Assembly (NCBI GenBank): GCA_005656395.1
Contig: SRSI01000044.1
Coordinates: forward strand, 1,612,001-1,676,000
Source of the DNA: Strongyloides papillosus
Lineage: Eukaryota; Nematoda; Chromadorea; Rhabditida; Strongyloididae
Length of the DNA: 64,000 bases
Direction: 5' to 3'
Position 1 is the stretch's first letter, and the number at the start of each line of letters is the position of its first letter. The notes beneath the pieces are model-generated. The model saw only the letters and a list, made by a program, of their open reading frames with translations. It had not been told where the DNA came from and did no database searches. The position numbers and the translations under genes are program-made. This document shows positions 1-10,094 of the stretch, piece after piece.

Positions 1-603
1 AAACAATTTACTAACAAAGATAAGTTCAAATATTTTAATAAAAAAATAACAAAAAGCAAAAACTATTATTTAACTACACAAAGTATTAACAATTAAAAAT
101 ATTATTTTTGTATTTGTTTTTAATTTAAATATAAAGGTTATTTTTTACAATGTAGAAAAATGCGCATAATTTTAAAACTTTTCATAGGTTTAATTTTAAA
201 AAAAGACCGTTTTCAAAGACATTATAAAAAAAAAATTTGAGTTTTATATGAGTATAATTTTACAAAAAAATGCAATTTCTAACAACTTTAACTATTAAAG
301 CATATTAGAAAAACTACTATGATATGTTAATAAATGTTTTTTGTAAGAACATCTACAATCTTACTTAAAAATAACTTTCAATCTAATATTTTGGAATGTA
401 TTGCAAAAAACATCTTAAAATTTAAGATAAAAACAATATAGCAGAAAAATAAAAGATAATTTTGACAACTTTTCAATTATTGTTTTAATTTTTATGTACG
501 AAGTAGTTGAGATAAAATTAGTCACAAATAAAAAAAGTTCAAATTTTATTAAGTAGGAAAGATTTATTACATTTCACATTAAAACTTTCCCTTTTCCGTG
601 TAA
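1..603 (-). repeat. R3 interspersed repeat, copy A (cut by window start)
   Basis: This non-coding AT-rich sequence matches, nearly base for base and inverted, 21208-21800. More diverged relatives lie at about 28.6-29.6, 30.4-31.3 and 35.7-36.6 kb. The family ends in ACACAC-type inverted termini (intact in the 30361-31312 copy), and here the corresponding terminus is near 582-606. No open reading frame of note is present. It is probably a non-autonomous DNA element. Superfamily unknown. Confidence 0.6.
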
Positions 604-940
604 TTCTTTAAAATTATAAATATACTAAAATATTTAACAAAAGTAGAACTATTATTTTTTTAAATATTACATTAAATTAATGCCAATTATAACACAAAAA
701 AAAATTATATTCGCAATTTGTCTCACAATCTACTCTAACATAATTTTAATGCATTAAATGTGTGAAAAATTATACTATAAATTGCACAAGAAATAAATTT
801 TTACTAATTTGTCACCATATTTAAAATAAATTGCATTAAAAAACTATTAAACAATTGAAAATTATTATAAAAAGGTAATATAGGTTGAGATAATATGATG
901 TAAAATTTAAATAATATTTTATCTAGAAATAAAAATGCCA
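604..940. repeat. tRNA-Asn upstream flank shared by loci A and B
   Basis: This unannotated AT-rich flank is repeated inverted at 20871-21207. It ends ...AAAAATGCCA directly before TCACTATG (941-948), which is the unoccupied form of the 8-bp site duplicated around the MULE in locus B. It therefore serves as the empty-site reference for that insertion. Confidence 0.7.
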
Positions 941-948
941 TCACTATG
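941..948 (+). other. Empty target site of the tRNA-targeting MULE
   Basis: TCACTATG occurs once here, directly before tRNA-Asn nucleotide 1 (949). In locus B the same eight bases appear on both sides of the 4.7-kb MULE (16151-16158 and 20863-20870). Confidence 0.85.
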
Positions 949-1724
949 GCCTCCGTACACTCAGAAGAGAATCCTCACCTTAAGGTGATGATTTTAAAAA
1001 CATCACCTTGAGGTGAGGATTTTGTTTAGAATAAAGTATACAGGAAAAATGTCTTACGAAGGTGTAACACAACATTGGAATTATATATCAAGTTGTCAAA
1101 ACATTGTTATTTCGTAACTTTTTTCTACTAATTTTAACTTATTAATATTTCTATTTTAGGTGTAAATTAAGGAGTGCCGACTAATTATTTATAAATAGAA
1201 TAAACTACAGATAAAGATAAGTTTTTTTTTACTTAAAATTTAGGTATTTTTTAGGCAATGCATGGAATTGTTACTTATATTTTAAAATCAACAGGAATAT
1301 TCAAGTATACAAGTAAGTTATTGTTTCAGTTAACATTTATAATTGTTTCTAGTTTGCAGGATAGGTGAATCTCACTATTTAGCATGCAGGTACGATTTAT
1401 TACCAATCTAGGCAAGTTTTACCACTATATTTATATTTATTATTTATTGCTTTTGTTGTCATTATCTTTCTTATATTTAAAGTTTTAAATATTCATTAAA
1501 TTGTTATATCTTTATTTTATAATAAAAAATCTTAATTATTACTTCTAATTGTTGAAATATAGCTATAAATAAGAACATTGCTATAAACAGATGTTCTAAG
1601 GCATTTTATTGGGGAAAGGTATCCCTTTTGTGTTTTTTTAAAATCATCACCTCAAGGTGATGAATTGGTATACGCACAAAAATCGACGAAATCATCACCT
1701 TGAGGTGATGCTTTCTTTCTGAGT

Positions 1725-1789
<65 letters not shown>

Positions 1790-1792
1790 GCG
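949..1792 (+). pseudogene. tRNA-Asn(GTT) interrupted by a 770-bp MITE
   Basis: The 5' acceptor strand GCCTCCG (949-955) pairs with CGGGGGC (1785-1791), but the two are separated by a 770-bp insertion between tRNA positions 8 and 9 (957-1726). The rest of the gene is standard: D arm, anticodon loop with GTT, T arm with TTCAAGC, then TTTT from 1797. The uninterrupted paralogue is 16077-16150. Unless the insert is removed from the transcript, this copy cannot give a normal tRNA. The A box is now far from the natural start, though internal promoter elements survive. Confidence 0.85.
957..1726. mobile_element. MITE inserted inside tRNA-Asn
   Basis: A 770-bp insert with terminal inverted repeats ACACTCAGA / TCTGAGTGT, defined exactly against the intact tRNA in locus B (empty site CCTCCGT|GGCG). 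The insertion adds no target duplication, or at most one base (T). Both ends carry subterminal palindromes built on CATCACCTTGAGGTGATG (about 972-1022 and 1648-1710). No credible reading frame is present. Near-zero duplication is unusual for a TIR element, and the superfamily is unknown. Confidence 0.8.
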
Positions 1793-1864
1793 CATACTTT
1801 TGCTTTTAATCACAATTCTTACATGAAATTATTTTAAAATGTTTTTATTAACTTTATCTAAAAC
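1793..1864 (+). other. tRNA-Asn 3' flank with Pol III terminator
   Basis: TTTT runs at about 1797-1806 follow the tRNA and should stop RNA polymerase III. The flank is conserved at locus B (about 16005-16076, inverted), so it belonged to the duplicated segment. Confidence 0.6.
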
Positions 1865-2580
1865 GGATACACGTAAAGTGTTCAAAACTTTTTGTCAAAA
1901 AACGCGATTTAGATCATTCCACGTTTTTTGACAAAAAATGCATCTCAGAAATTGCATAGTGAAATAATGCATTTCTACTATACAATTAATAAAATGCAAA
2001 CCTCAGTATTCTCGACTACCGAGAAACTGGATTTTATAAACCGACGACATTGGAAATGTACCAACCCTACACCTATTTCATTTCATTCACTTAAAATTTT
2101 TTTGTCACTTAAAAAAAAAACTAAAGTACACATAGTATATACGTTTCTCCAAAAAATGGTAAAAATTTTCTTCCTTTGTCTTTTTAAAAAATAAATAAAT
2201 TTTGTGTCTTTTTTTTCAAAAATATGAACATGCTTAAAGTAAAACTGTATAAACAAAAAAATATTGCATCAAAAATTTTTTACTTTAAATAATTTTTAAT
2301 ATTTTACTGTATCAGTTGAATTTTTTTAATAAATAATTCGTAGAATTTTCTACCAATTCTTTATATGAGGGCTAAACTATGCGTTGCTGGTTAAAGGAAG
2401 GCCACGGGTCAAGACTTATCAACAAATTGATAAAAATAGTGTGATTTAGATATTTTTTATTATTATACTTGTTAATACTCCATATTTTTAACCTGTTTTG
2501 CTAGCTACTCCTACAAAAATTTGGAGTTTCATGTATCACGGTGAATTGGTAAAAAACGTATTGTACATTTGACGTGTCAC
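1865..2580. repeat. D element, copy A
   Basis: This 0.7-kb non-coding repeat is found again at 15292-16004 (inverted), 38715-39423 and 39446-40110 (inverted), with a fragment at 53790-53950. One end reads GGTGACACGTC inward and the other GGATACACGTAAAG or GGTGCACGTC, a weak terminal inverted repeat. Inside are a hairpin of TTTTTGTCAAAAAACGCG type and a conserved GC-richer block near 2365-2425. The 88-codon frame at 1928-2194 is not conserved as protein between copies and is probably spurious. The outer end abuts half of a tRNA-Glu. Confidence 0.6.
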
Positions 2581-2581
2581 C

Positions 2582-2601
2582 AACCACTAGACTACATGGG
2601 A
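2582..2601 (-). pseudogene. tRNA-Glu 5' half, cut in the D loop
   Basis: On the minus strand the sequence reads TCCCATGTAGTCTAGTGGTT, matching nucleotides 1-20 of the intact tRNA-Glu at 37030 except one base (G9 to A). It stops in the D loop where the D element begins (GGTGACACG...). The matching 3' half is not next to it. Upstream of its nucleotide 1, six bases away, is the end of a short MULE-family element. Confidence 0.8.
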
Positions 2602-2607
2602 CGTTCC

Positions 2608-3879
2608 GAGGCATACCTATTTCTTCACTACCATAATTATACTGGTGGAGAAGTATGCATATATATATGACATGGTTCTGTAATAATATATTATGGTAGT
2701 GGAGAAGTATGCTATATATATATATACCTATTTCTCCACCATAGTATATTCCCATGAACAACTGATAAATCTAATCAGTATATTATTTTAAATGATAAAT
2801 AATTTCATAATTTAATGAGTTTTATTAAAAAAGTGTTGAAAATGTGGTATTAATTTTTGGTACATTACTCTTGTACTATAATAACATAAAGAAACTTCAT
2901 ATACTCTAAATAGACATCGTCTTTAATGATTTATAATTTGCATTAAATGGTTTGAAATATATTAAATTGAAAGGATTTTTTTTGAACAAATCATTTTGGT
3001 AGTGGATAGAGTGATAATTGTTATTTATCTGTATCATAAATGTAATTTTGATATCAAAAGTTATCATATAAACAAAATTAAATTTTTTATTTCACTTTAA
3101 AGTAGTTTTCCCCATCAATTTTTTATCTATTTCATAATTCAATGGTATACTACTAAAAAATTTTTTCACATTCTGTGATTCTTCAAACTCTTAAAAAATC
3201 TAGTAATTCGAAAGATAAAGTCATAAGAAATTACCAATTAATAAAATTAAAAAAATAAACTGATTAGAGAATATTGTTATATATCTAATATCTTTAATTT
3301 CTTATAATGTTGCATATTTTTTGTAAAAAATCATAACTATTGCAATATATATGGGTATATTTTAATAAATAAGTAGTTTTATGTTCACATCAATTATAAA
3401 ACATTAGAATACAATGGTGTTATTTTAAATAATTTGTATATGGGAGGAAAATGAAAAATCAAATTAAACAGTAAATATTTTCTTTCAATAATTAACAGTT
3501 TAAAAACAGTTTTTTTACACTTTCAACTATTTAATGCAAATTACTAAATTTTTATAAAAGAACTAATTGTCATAATCTAATGAAAAACAAAATTGTGTAA
3601 ATATCTTTAATCTTGAATTAACAGTAAGACATTATTGGTAGGAATTTATTGCAATATAATATTTATATAAATTTTAACTTTCAATTTTTTAATATTTTTT
3701 TATAAAATGTAATTGATTATTATTTATTAACATTCTCAATATTGTTTTTTAATAATTTAAACGAAAAAAACAAGGGATTTTGTAGTTTAAATGATAATGT
3801 CACATAATGTCACTTAATGACACATAATGTCACATAAAGTCACATAATGTCACTTCTTGTGGAGAAGTAGGACGCCCCC
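2608..3879 (-). mobile_element. Short non-autonomous MULE-family element (M1)
   Basis: This 1.27-kb element is the near-identical inverted partner of 33765-35044. Its ends match the 4.7-kb MULE: GAGGCATACC at 2608 and, reading inward from 3879 on the minus strand, GGGGGCGTCCTAC. Next to the tRNA-facing end are inverted GTGGAGAAGTA motifs. Next to the other end is a tandem array of about six TGTCACATAA-type repeats (3797-3857). No transposase is encoded. The flanking 8-mers (GACGTTCC left, CTTGAAAG right) do not match, so one flank has probably been exchanged by rearrangement. Confidence 0.8.
3797..3857. repeat. Subterminal tandem repeats, about 10 bp each
   Basis: Roughly six copies of a unit like TGTCACATAA/TGTCACTTAA lie just inside the GGGGGCG end. 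The same array occurs in 20780-20838 and 33789-33850. Repeats at this place in MULEs are often transposase binding sites. That role is inferred here. Confidence 0.7.
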
Positions 3880-3886
3880 CTTGAAA

Positions 3887-3959
3887 GATTAACGTGTACC
3901 CGTGGTTGTGATTTGTGGCTCTCACTCGCAAGGCCCGGGTTCGATTCCCGGCATGGAAA
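3887..3959 (+). pseudogene. tRNA-Glu(CTC), acceptor stem not paired
   Basis: Anticodon loop CTCTCAC, T arm GGTTCGATTCC and 3' strand CATGGAA are clear, and TTTT follows at about 3964. The D stem differs from tRNA-Glu(TTC) at 37030, but its C13-G22 and A12-T23 pairs still form. The seven bases expected at the 5' end (GATTAAC) do not pair with CATGGAA, so the 5' acceptor strand seems lost or replaced. The GGGGGCG end of a MULE element is only seven bases upstream. It could be a pseudogene or could need 5' editing. Confidence 0.65.
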
Positions 3960-6359
3960 TACGTTTTATGACTTTAATGTTACTAAGTTAATCTATTTAG
4001 CTCCAAAAAGTATGTTTTTGGTATAGTCTTTTAATAATTGCTTCACCATGTTTAGTACTTTTAAAAAATAGCATTTAATAGTTAGAGACTAATATTTAAG
4101 TAGATTTACACTTATTCTATTAAAATTTCAGTAATAATCTATCTAGAAAATAATATTTAATTTCAAAATGTAAGAATAATTGTTTTATAGTCATTCCATT
4201 TTTAAAACAACTACTTTTGACAGTGATATATTTTGATAGATACACTTAAAAAATCTACATATTTGGTTTAATTTTACCAGTTTGTTAATTTCATTATTAT
4301 GAGAATTTAAAAAAATTAATAAAATTTCATTGGGATATACACTGTTCCATTAAACAATATAAGAAGATAAAATTAGATTGAGTTATAATAAAATAATAAC
4401 AAAAAAACGTAGTTCTCCCTTATTTATATTTTTTTAATTAGATAGCTTGTAAGCACTAATAAATATAATTAAGCTCTCTTAATTGAATAAAAATAAGAAC
4501 AACAAAATTGTTACTAATAATGTGTCTTTGTAGTGAGACAAAACAACAATTGGGAAAATAATGGCAAATTGTTGTAAGAAAATAAAAAATATTACAATAA
4601 AAGTATAACTTTCATGCATACAAGTTTAGAAAAAATTATTTATTTCCACATCACTTTTAGCGTGAGACACGTCATTCTTGATAAAATTAAATTTCTACAA
4701 AATTTTTATAAATTTAGCATTGTCAAGAATAATTGCAATACTTTGTTACTACATTTTTTACTAAAAAAATTAATACTTATAATTTATTTTTTTTTGTAAA
4801 AGCAGAATTGAAAGCAAATTTAACTTAAAAGAATATTCAAATTTTTGCATATACAAATTTCGGATATTAAAATCGTTACTGATATTTTGAAATACTTGAA
4901 CTCATTTCAGTGGAATTTAAAAAGCTTCCTTTAATTTTGATACTAATTTAGAAAAAAAATAACGATATTTATTGGCACACACTTATGAAATAACTGACTA
5001 TATATAAAACTTTATAAAGACGGACTATAAAAAATATAGTAAAAGACATATTAAAATTAAAACACTTACCTTCGGTAAAGAGGTAAATTAATTAGGATGA
5101 AAACACTGTGATAATAATAGGTACGAATGTTAAGATTATACAAAAAATGGAGGTTTATATAGATATTAAAATGATGACAGTTGATGTGTCATCCAATTCT
5201 TCTTTATTATTTACTTTCTTTAATAATTCACTTTTCCAATTAATAAAGACAACAAAATATTTTTATGATTTTACACTATCTTAAATAATTTAAAATTTGT
5301 TAAATGTCACTACTAAAATAAACGCAATTTTCACCGTTATGTCAACTATCTGTTATATAAGTGATCTATCTACAATTAGATTTTAAAATAATCTAAAGCA
5401 CAGATCAGAACAAGATAAAAAAAACCAGTAAAAAATGTCTTATATATAAATCTTATACTGTTATTGCTATAGTTCTATTTTTTATTATCATTTTATTATT
5501 CCTTTATGATGTAATGTATTTACAAGTTTCTATAATTATTTATATCTCAGAAGTTTATAGATCAACTTAAATAAATTTTAAAAACAATAAATATTTTAAA
5601 AATAACAGCTTTGTGTTAAAAAAATATAAAAATAAATTTTATTATTGAATTACCAATTTAACTGTCATAAAAGTACATCATTTTAATTGTCAAATAAAGC
5701 CATCATTAATGAATAATTATTTTTAATCAAGAAACGTATAAGTTTTAATATAATAACACAGCAATTATATAGCATTATTTAAATAAAAGTGATAAATCAT
5801 TAAACAATTAGAGTGATGTTTTTTAAAATAAGTATAATTAATGGACAAAAAAATAAGAAAAGAAGAATTCGCTTGTGGATGAGTATGCAAAATAGCATTT
5901 TTTTATTTGTACTAACATATTTCTAGTTATTCCATTGAATTCATCTTACACACGCATACAAATTTCACAGCGACTCCTATTCTAATTAACAAAAAGACGA
6001 TGGAAATTCGCCTGCCCGTGATTACTCATAGACAAGCGAAATAGCATTTAAAAAAAAGAAAAAATATGGGTAACTATGGTCAACCAAAGGTCTATTATCT
6101 CAGATCAACAAAACTAGTAACATTAGGTATTCGAATGAAGCTGAATTTTTTAAACTAGTGTTTTAATAAAGTAAGTAATGTTTGACAAGTTTGGTGATTT
6201 TAAGTATTTATATAAAAATTAGTTATTTTTAAATAGTAAAAAACAATTTACGACTTATTAGTAAAATTTTGTAATGTACAAAAAAATGACTAAAAAAATA
6301 AATTAAAAATAACTATAAATATTTTTTTAAAATCACATAATAGATTTTAAAAGAAATTC
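3960..6359. other. AT-rich stretch without recognisable gene
   Basis: Only AT-rich non-coding sequence is seen. The one open frame above 60 codons (4614-4799) has low-complexity composition and no recognised domain. A small inverted repeat (CGCTTGTGGATGAGTA at about 5870, and CTCATAGACAAGCG at about 6026) may bound a 180-bp MITE. Confidence 0.5.
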
Positions 6360-6441
6360 TGTCGCGAGTGGGGTTCGAACCCACGCATCTTACGATATTG
6401 GGTCTTAAATCCAACGCCTTAGACCGCTCGGTCATCGCGAC
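6360..6441 (-). tRNA. tRNA-Leu(TAA)
   Basis: The acceptor GTCGCGA pairs with TCGCGAC. The D arm (GACCGAGCGGTC), anticodon loop with TAA, a long variable arm and T arm GGTTCGAACCC are all present in 82 nt. A T-run follows below 6356 on the minus strand. No intron is apparent. A second MULE begins 100 bp upstream of its 5' end. Confidence 0.93.
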
Positions 6442-6827
6442 TTGGTGACCAATCCCTTATTTCTCAAAAAAAATTTTATTAGGTAAAATGCTAAAAAATT
6501 TGTATAAATGACTATTTCTCTTTAACTATATTTATTTACGAGATGGTGGACATTAGTCCATCGCAAAAATTTATATCGCAGGCGGCAATAAAGCGCGAAA
6601 TTTACTATGTAAAAAGGTAATTTTTTTATTAACATTCAAATATCTATAAAATTAAATTATTATTCAAATATTTTAAAAAATAGCTAGCCACGTAAAAATA
6701 AATTAATTTTTTCTAAATATTCATAGCAAGACTCAATATTATCCCTATCATAGTTCTATAGAGAGAAGAAAAATCTATCGTTCTTAGTAATATTTCGAAT
6801 ATTTTTATCAATTCTTAATTGATAACA

Positions 6828-7382
6828 TTAAGTTGCTTCATGCAAATCCCACTTTTTAAGTGACTTAACAAAACCATTAAAAGATCCATGTGAACGAAAT
6901 AATAAGCTTTTTTTTAATTGGGAGTGTTCTTGTTCTGCTGGATTTGTAGTACGGAAAAAACTACCATTACAAGATAACATTTGTACAGAATATGATAAAT
7001 TAGGCTTAATCCATTCATTTCCATAATATTCTGAAAAATTTCTTCTAGCATTAGAATGATTTTGTAATTTTGATTTTAGATCTTTCCAAACATTTAATAT
7101 ATCACAAGCACGAAGAAATGGAATTCTATAAAGAATATTTAAGTAGTATTGTGCCTTCTTATCCTGATCATAAAATTTTTTAGCAAATCTAGTATCATAA
7201 ACTTTTTTCTTTGTAGAATAAAAAAATTTCTTTATAGCATTTTTTCTAATATTCTTCATATAATGAAATACACATAGCTTTTGTCTCCAATTAACAAAAC
7301 ATCTTTTACATACTTTTAAAAAAGCATCATCTTTATCTGACATTATTGTCTTATCATTAATTGAATTTGGATTTATAGCCAA
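6828..7382 (-). pseudogene. MULE transposase, C-terminal part
   Basis: This 184-codon frame continues the transposase of 7439-8527 after a frame break. It holds the second acidic cluster (SDKDD, about residues 15-19), the MULE-type CVFHYMKN segment (residues 37-44, C-x2-H) and NPAEQEHS (E150), likely the catalytic glutamate. Between the frames (7383-7438) another frame stays partly open, so the lesion is a frameshift, perhaps with a short deletion. An intron at the junction is less likely because no good GT...AG pair fits. Confidence 0.75.
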
Positions 7383-7438
7383 AAGTTTTTTTTTAAGAAA
7401 TTAAAGTGCATTGCAATAGGCTTTAAATGAAAGTCTTT

Positions 7439-8527
7439 TTAATAGAAAATAACAGACTGCAATTGTTTTTTTAGATCTTCATTTAAAGGTACAACATGAA
7501 AAATTAAAAGCTCTGACCATCCTTTTGGTGCTTTTTCATAAGTACTATCAGCAAATATCATACTACTGCTAACCATAGCATTAAGCATTAACGAAGAACC
7601 AAAAAATATAAAATCACTTTGGTTTTGATCAATATTGCTTTCTTTAGAATTTAATAAATTTTGATAAATCCATTTAGAATTATCATAGTATGTTAATTCA
7701 TGATTTTCTAAAATTTTCGAAAATTCTATTGATTTATGCTTTTTAAATGTATCCATTAATGTTTTTTTTGAAATAAAACCAGCATTTGTAACAACACTTT
7801 CATACGATATTGCATTTAATGAACAAAATGAACTTATTTGCAATAAATAATCTTTGTAAGCATCACCTGGTGTAATTAAACCTTCTTTTATTTCATTGCA
7901 AGTTTTTACTTCTAAGTCTTTAAATAAAAATTTTCCAAGATTAATTGATCTGCAGCTGCTGTCATGTGAATTTACAAGTGATAATACAGAATTTTCAATT
8001 TTTAAAAGTGTCTTTATCGTTTTTTTCTCTTTATTAACAATAGATCTGCATTCTGAACAATAAAATGTTTCAATTTTATTAAATTTGCTCAAAAAAATAT
8101 ACCGCCGACAATTTCTAGTTAAAAAATTTAAATTATTGTCTTCATATACAATAATGGCTCTATTATTTCTCTCTGTTTTATATCCATCTATGTAAGTCCC
8201 CATATCACGACAGAGAAAAGAATCTAAATTATAAGTTTTTGATGAGCCAAGACATAATTTAACATCTCCTTCAACTTTTTCATCTTCTTTATTTTCTTTA
8301 TCTTCTTTATTACGAAACTTTTTTAAATAAAGTTTTACAGTTGAAAGCTTCATTGGATTTTCAAAAACATCTAAGTTTGTTTTAGCTTTACATGCCGTAA
8401 TATTTGGCTCATTTTTTAACATGGTTTTCAATGCTTCTAATTGTTGTAAACATATTTTAGGTGCCATAGTTAAGTAAATAACTTTATTTAATATAATATT
8501 AAAAATTTGTAGAAACGTTTGTGACAT
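7439..8527 (-). pseudogene. MULE transposase, N-terminal part
   Basis: 362 codons. The N-terminal part is a basic/acidic linker. Around residues 140-193 there is a cysteine/histidine cluster (C-x2-C at 157-160, and H-D-S-S-C) resembling the FLYWCH/WRKY-like fingers found before MULE domains. D327 in FADSTYEKAP matches the first catalytic aspartate of the DDE MULE domain. The frame ends at 7439, before the second aspartate, so this copy is probably dead as it stands. Confidence 0.75.
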
Positions 8528-8761
8528 TATTATTACTCTATTACATTATTTTTATAAAAAATTTAATTTGCATACAAAAAATACTTTAAACATATATATA
8601 ACTAAATTATTAGATTTTCTACTTTTTGCATATTATTGAAGAACTGTTTAATCAAATATCTTTGAAATTTGTTTATTGTAAAAATTATGCGGCAAAAATT
8701 AAGTGGCGGCGCGATTAGCTATATAGCCATTAGACTAATGTCCCTTTTCTCTTTATTTACG

Positions 8762-9782
8762 TAATATATTTCTAGATAATTAATACATTTTAATGAATTT
8801 TTTTTTTCACAACATATTAAAATATTTTGTTTAAAATCTGCCAGTATAAAAATATTTTGATAATCTTTTATTATGTTTCCTACTCTAAAAGTTGTGGAAA
8901 TGTAAACAACTTTATTAAAGATTTAACTTTATTTTTAGAAATATTCTTTTACTCAATTGAAATATAAGGTTAATTAGAAAAAACAAAAATAACATAAAGA
9001 TAATTCTTAAAGTATTTTAAAATGAGTTATTTAACACAAAAAAGTTCAATATTAACTATATTATTTAAAAATAAAATAGTGATACTCTTAATAATTATCA
9101 ACTTTTTTCATTCTACAAAAATATCTTTAAATTTTACACAGAATATAAGTCATAAATATCAATAACCAATTAAATATATAAACATTTATTTGATAAATAA
9201 ATTTTATAAATGAAGAATTTATTATAGCACTTTGTTTAGAAATTACAGCTAATTAAACACAAATAAATGTGAAGCACAATTAATTTACTAAAGGAAACAT
9301 GCTTATTTATAATCGTGAAATAATAATAATATTTGAATATATATTTAAAAATATTTAAATTTAAAATATTTAAATTTTCATTCACACTTCAACAAAGAAG
9401 AAAATATTTATTAAAATAGTATTTATTGTTTAACATGATTTTTGTTTTAACATTACTATTTTAATAATTTTAATTTATTACATAAAGTGTGTGAATGTTA
9501 AATATTTTTTATTTTATGCCCCACTTCTAGTAAAAATTGTAATATAAATAAGCATTTGTAAAAAGTTACCTTTTTTAAATAATTCTTTTGCTCAAGTAAA
9601 AATTCTTTAATTTAGCAATTATACAACATTTTGAAATTTCTAATATAAATTATGACAGTTAGCAGTTATAGTAAGGACAAAGAAAATGTCATCTTTTGTC
9701 GTTCCTTTAATTTTGCACATTTTTATTTACAATTTATACGAGACCAATCATAAGCAAAAAAATGTTATTATAAAAAACTATA
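8762..9782. other. AT-rich spacer, no feature seen
   Basis: AT-rich sequence without a coding frame, tRNA or clear repeat termini. It separates MULE 2 from the LTR retrotransposon. Confidence 0.5.
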
Positions 9783-9787
9783 CTTAA
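9783..9787 (+). other. TSD CTTAA of the LTR retrotransposon
   Basis: CTTAA here and at 14750-14754 flanks the two LTRs. Five base pairs is normal for Ty3/gypsy-type integrases. Confidence 0.9.
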
Positions 9788-10084
9788 TGTTTAACTGGTC
9801 CTCGTGACCTCTAGTTATTTAATTTACAAATTTATTTCACACCAAAAAACCTTAATTACAATCATAACAATAATAATAAAGACATTAACTTACCTCCTAC
9901 TTCTCGTGGAGGTTTATCTAATCTTAGTACGTTAGTAAATAGCTTAACACCTAGGTCTAAAATTACAAATGTTAGTACACGTTAAAATAATATTCTCATG
10001 ATGACATAAAATCTTATACGTTATATACTTCTATTCTTGATGACACATTTACAGCCAACGTGACAAGCACGTTTTACTCAAACA
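9788..10084 (-). repeat. 3' LTR
   Basis: 297 bp. In element orientation it starts TGTTTGAGT and ends CAGTTAAACA, with the usual TG...CA ends. It includes a CCTCC...GGAGG hairpin. It is followed by the CTTAA duplication. Confidence 0.95.
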
Positions 10085-10094
10085 TCCCCTCTTC
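10085..10094 (-). other. Polypurine tract
   Basis: GAAGAGGGGA on the minus strand directly abuts the 3' LTR, as expected for the plus-strand DNA primer of an LTR retrotransposon. The stop codon of the last reading frame overlaps this place. Confidence 0.85.

Larger units (their letters stand above)
6541..8751 (-). mobile_element. MULE transposon 2 (2.2 kb, 10-bp TSD)
   Basis: The element is bounded by direct repeats TTTATTTACG at 6531-6540 and 8752-8761, a length expected for Mutator-like elements (about 9-10 bp). The termini share GGACATTAGTC in inverted orientation. It contains a broken minus-strand MULE transposase in two frames. Its ends are unlike those of the 4.7-kb MULE, so it is a separate family. 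It lies about 90-100 bp upstream of tRNA-Leu. Confidence 0.82.

Noticed and set aside
1928..2194. 88-codon frame as a gene
   Set aside because: It lies in the D repeat, is interrupted or altered in other copies, and has no domain.
2365..2425. Conserved GC-richer block in D elements as a SINE-like Pol III promoter
   Set aside because: It resembles A and B boxes only weakly, and box order and spacing do not fit.
3797..3857. CRISPR-like array
   Set aside because: The repeat units are about 10 bp with no spacers, and the setting is a eukaryotic transposon end.
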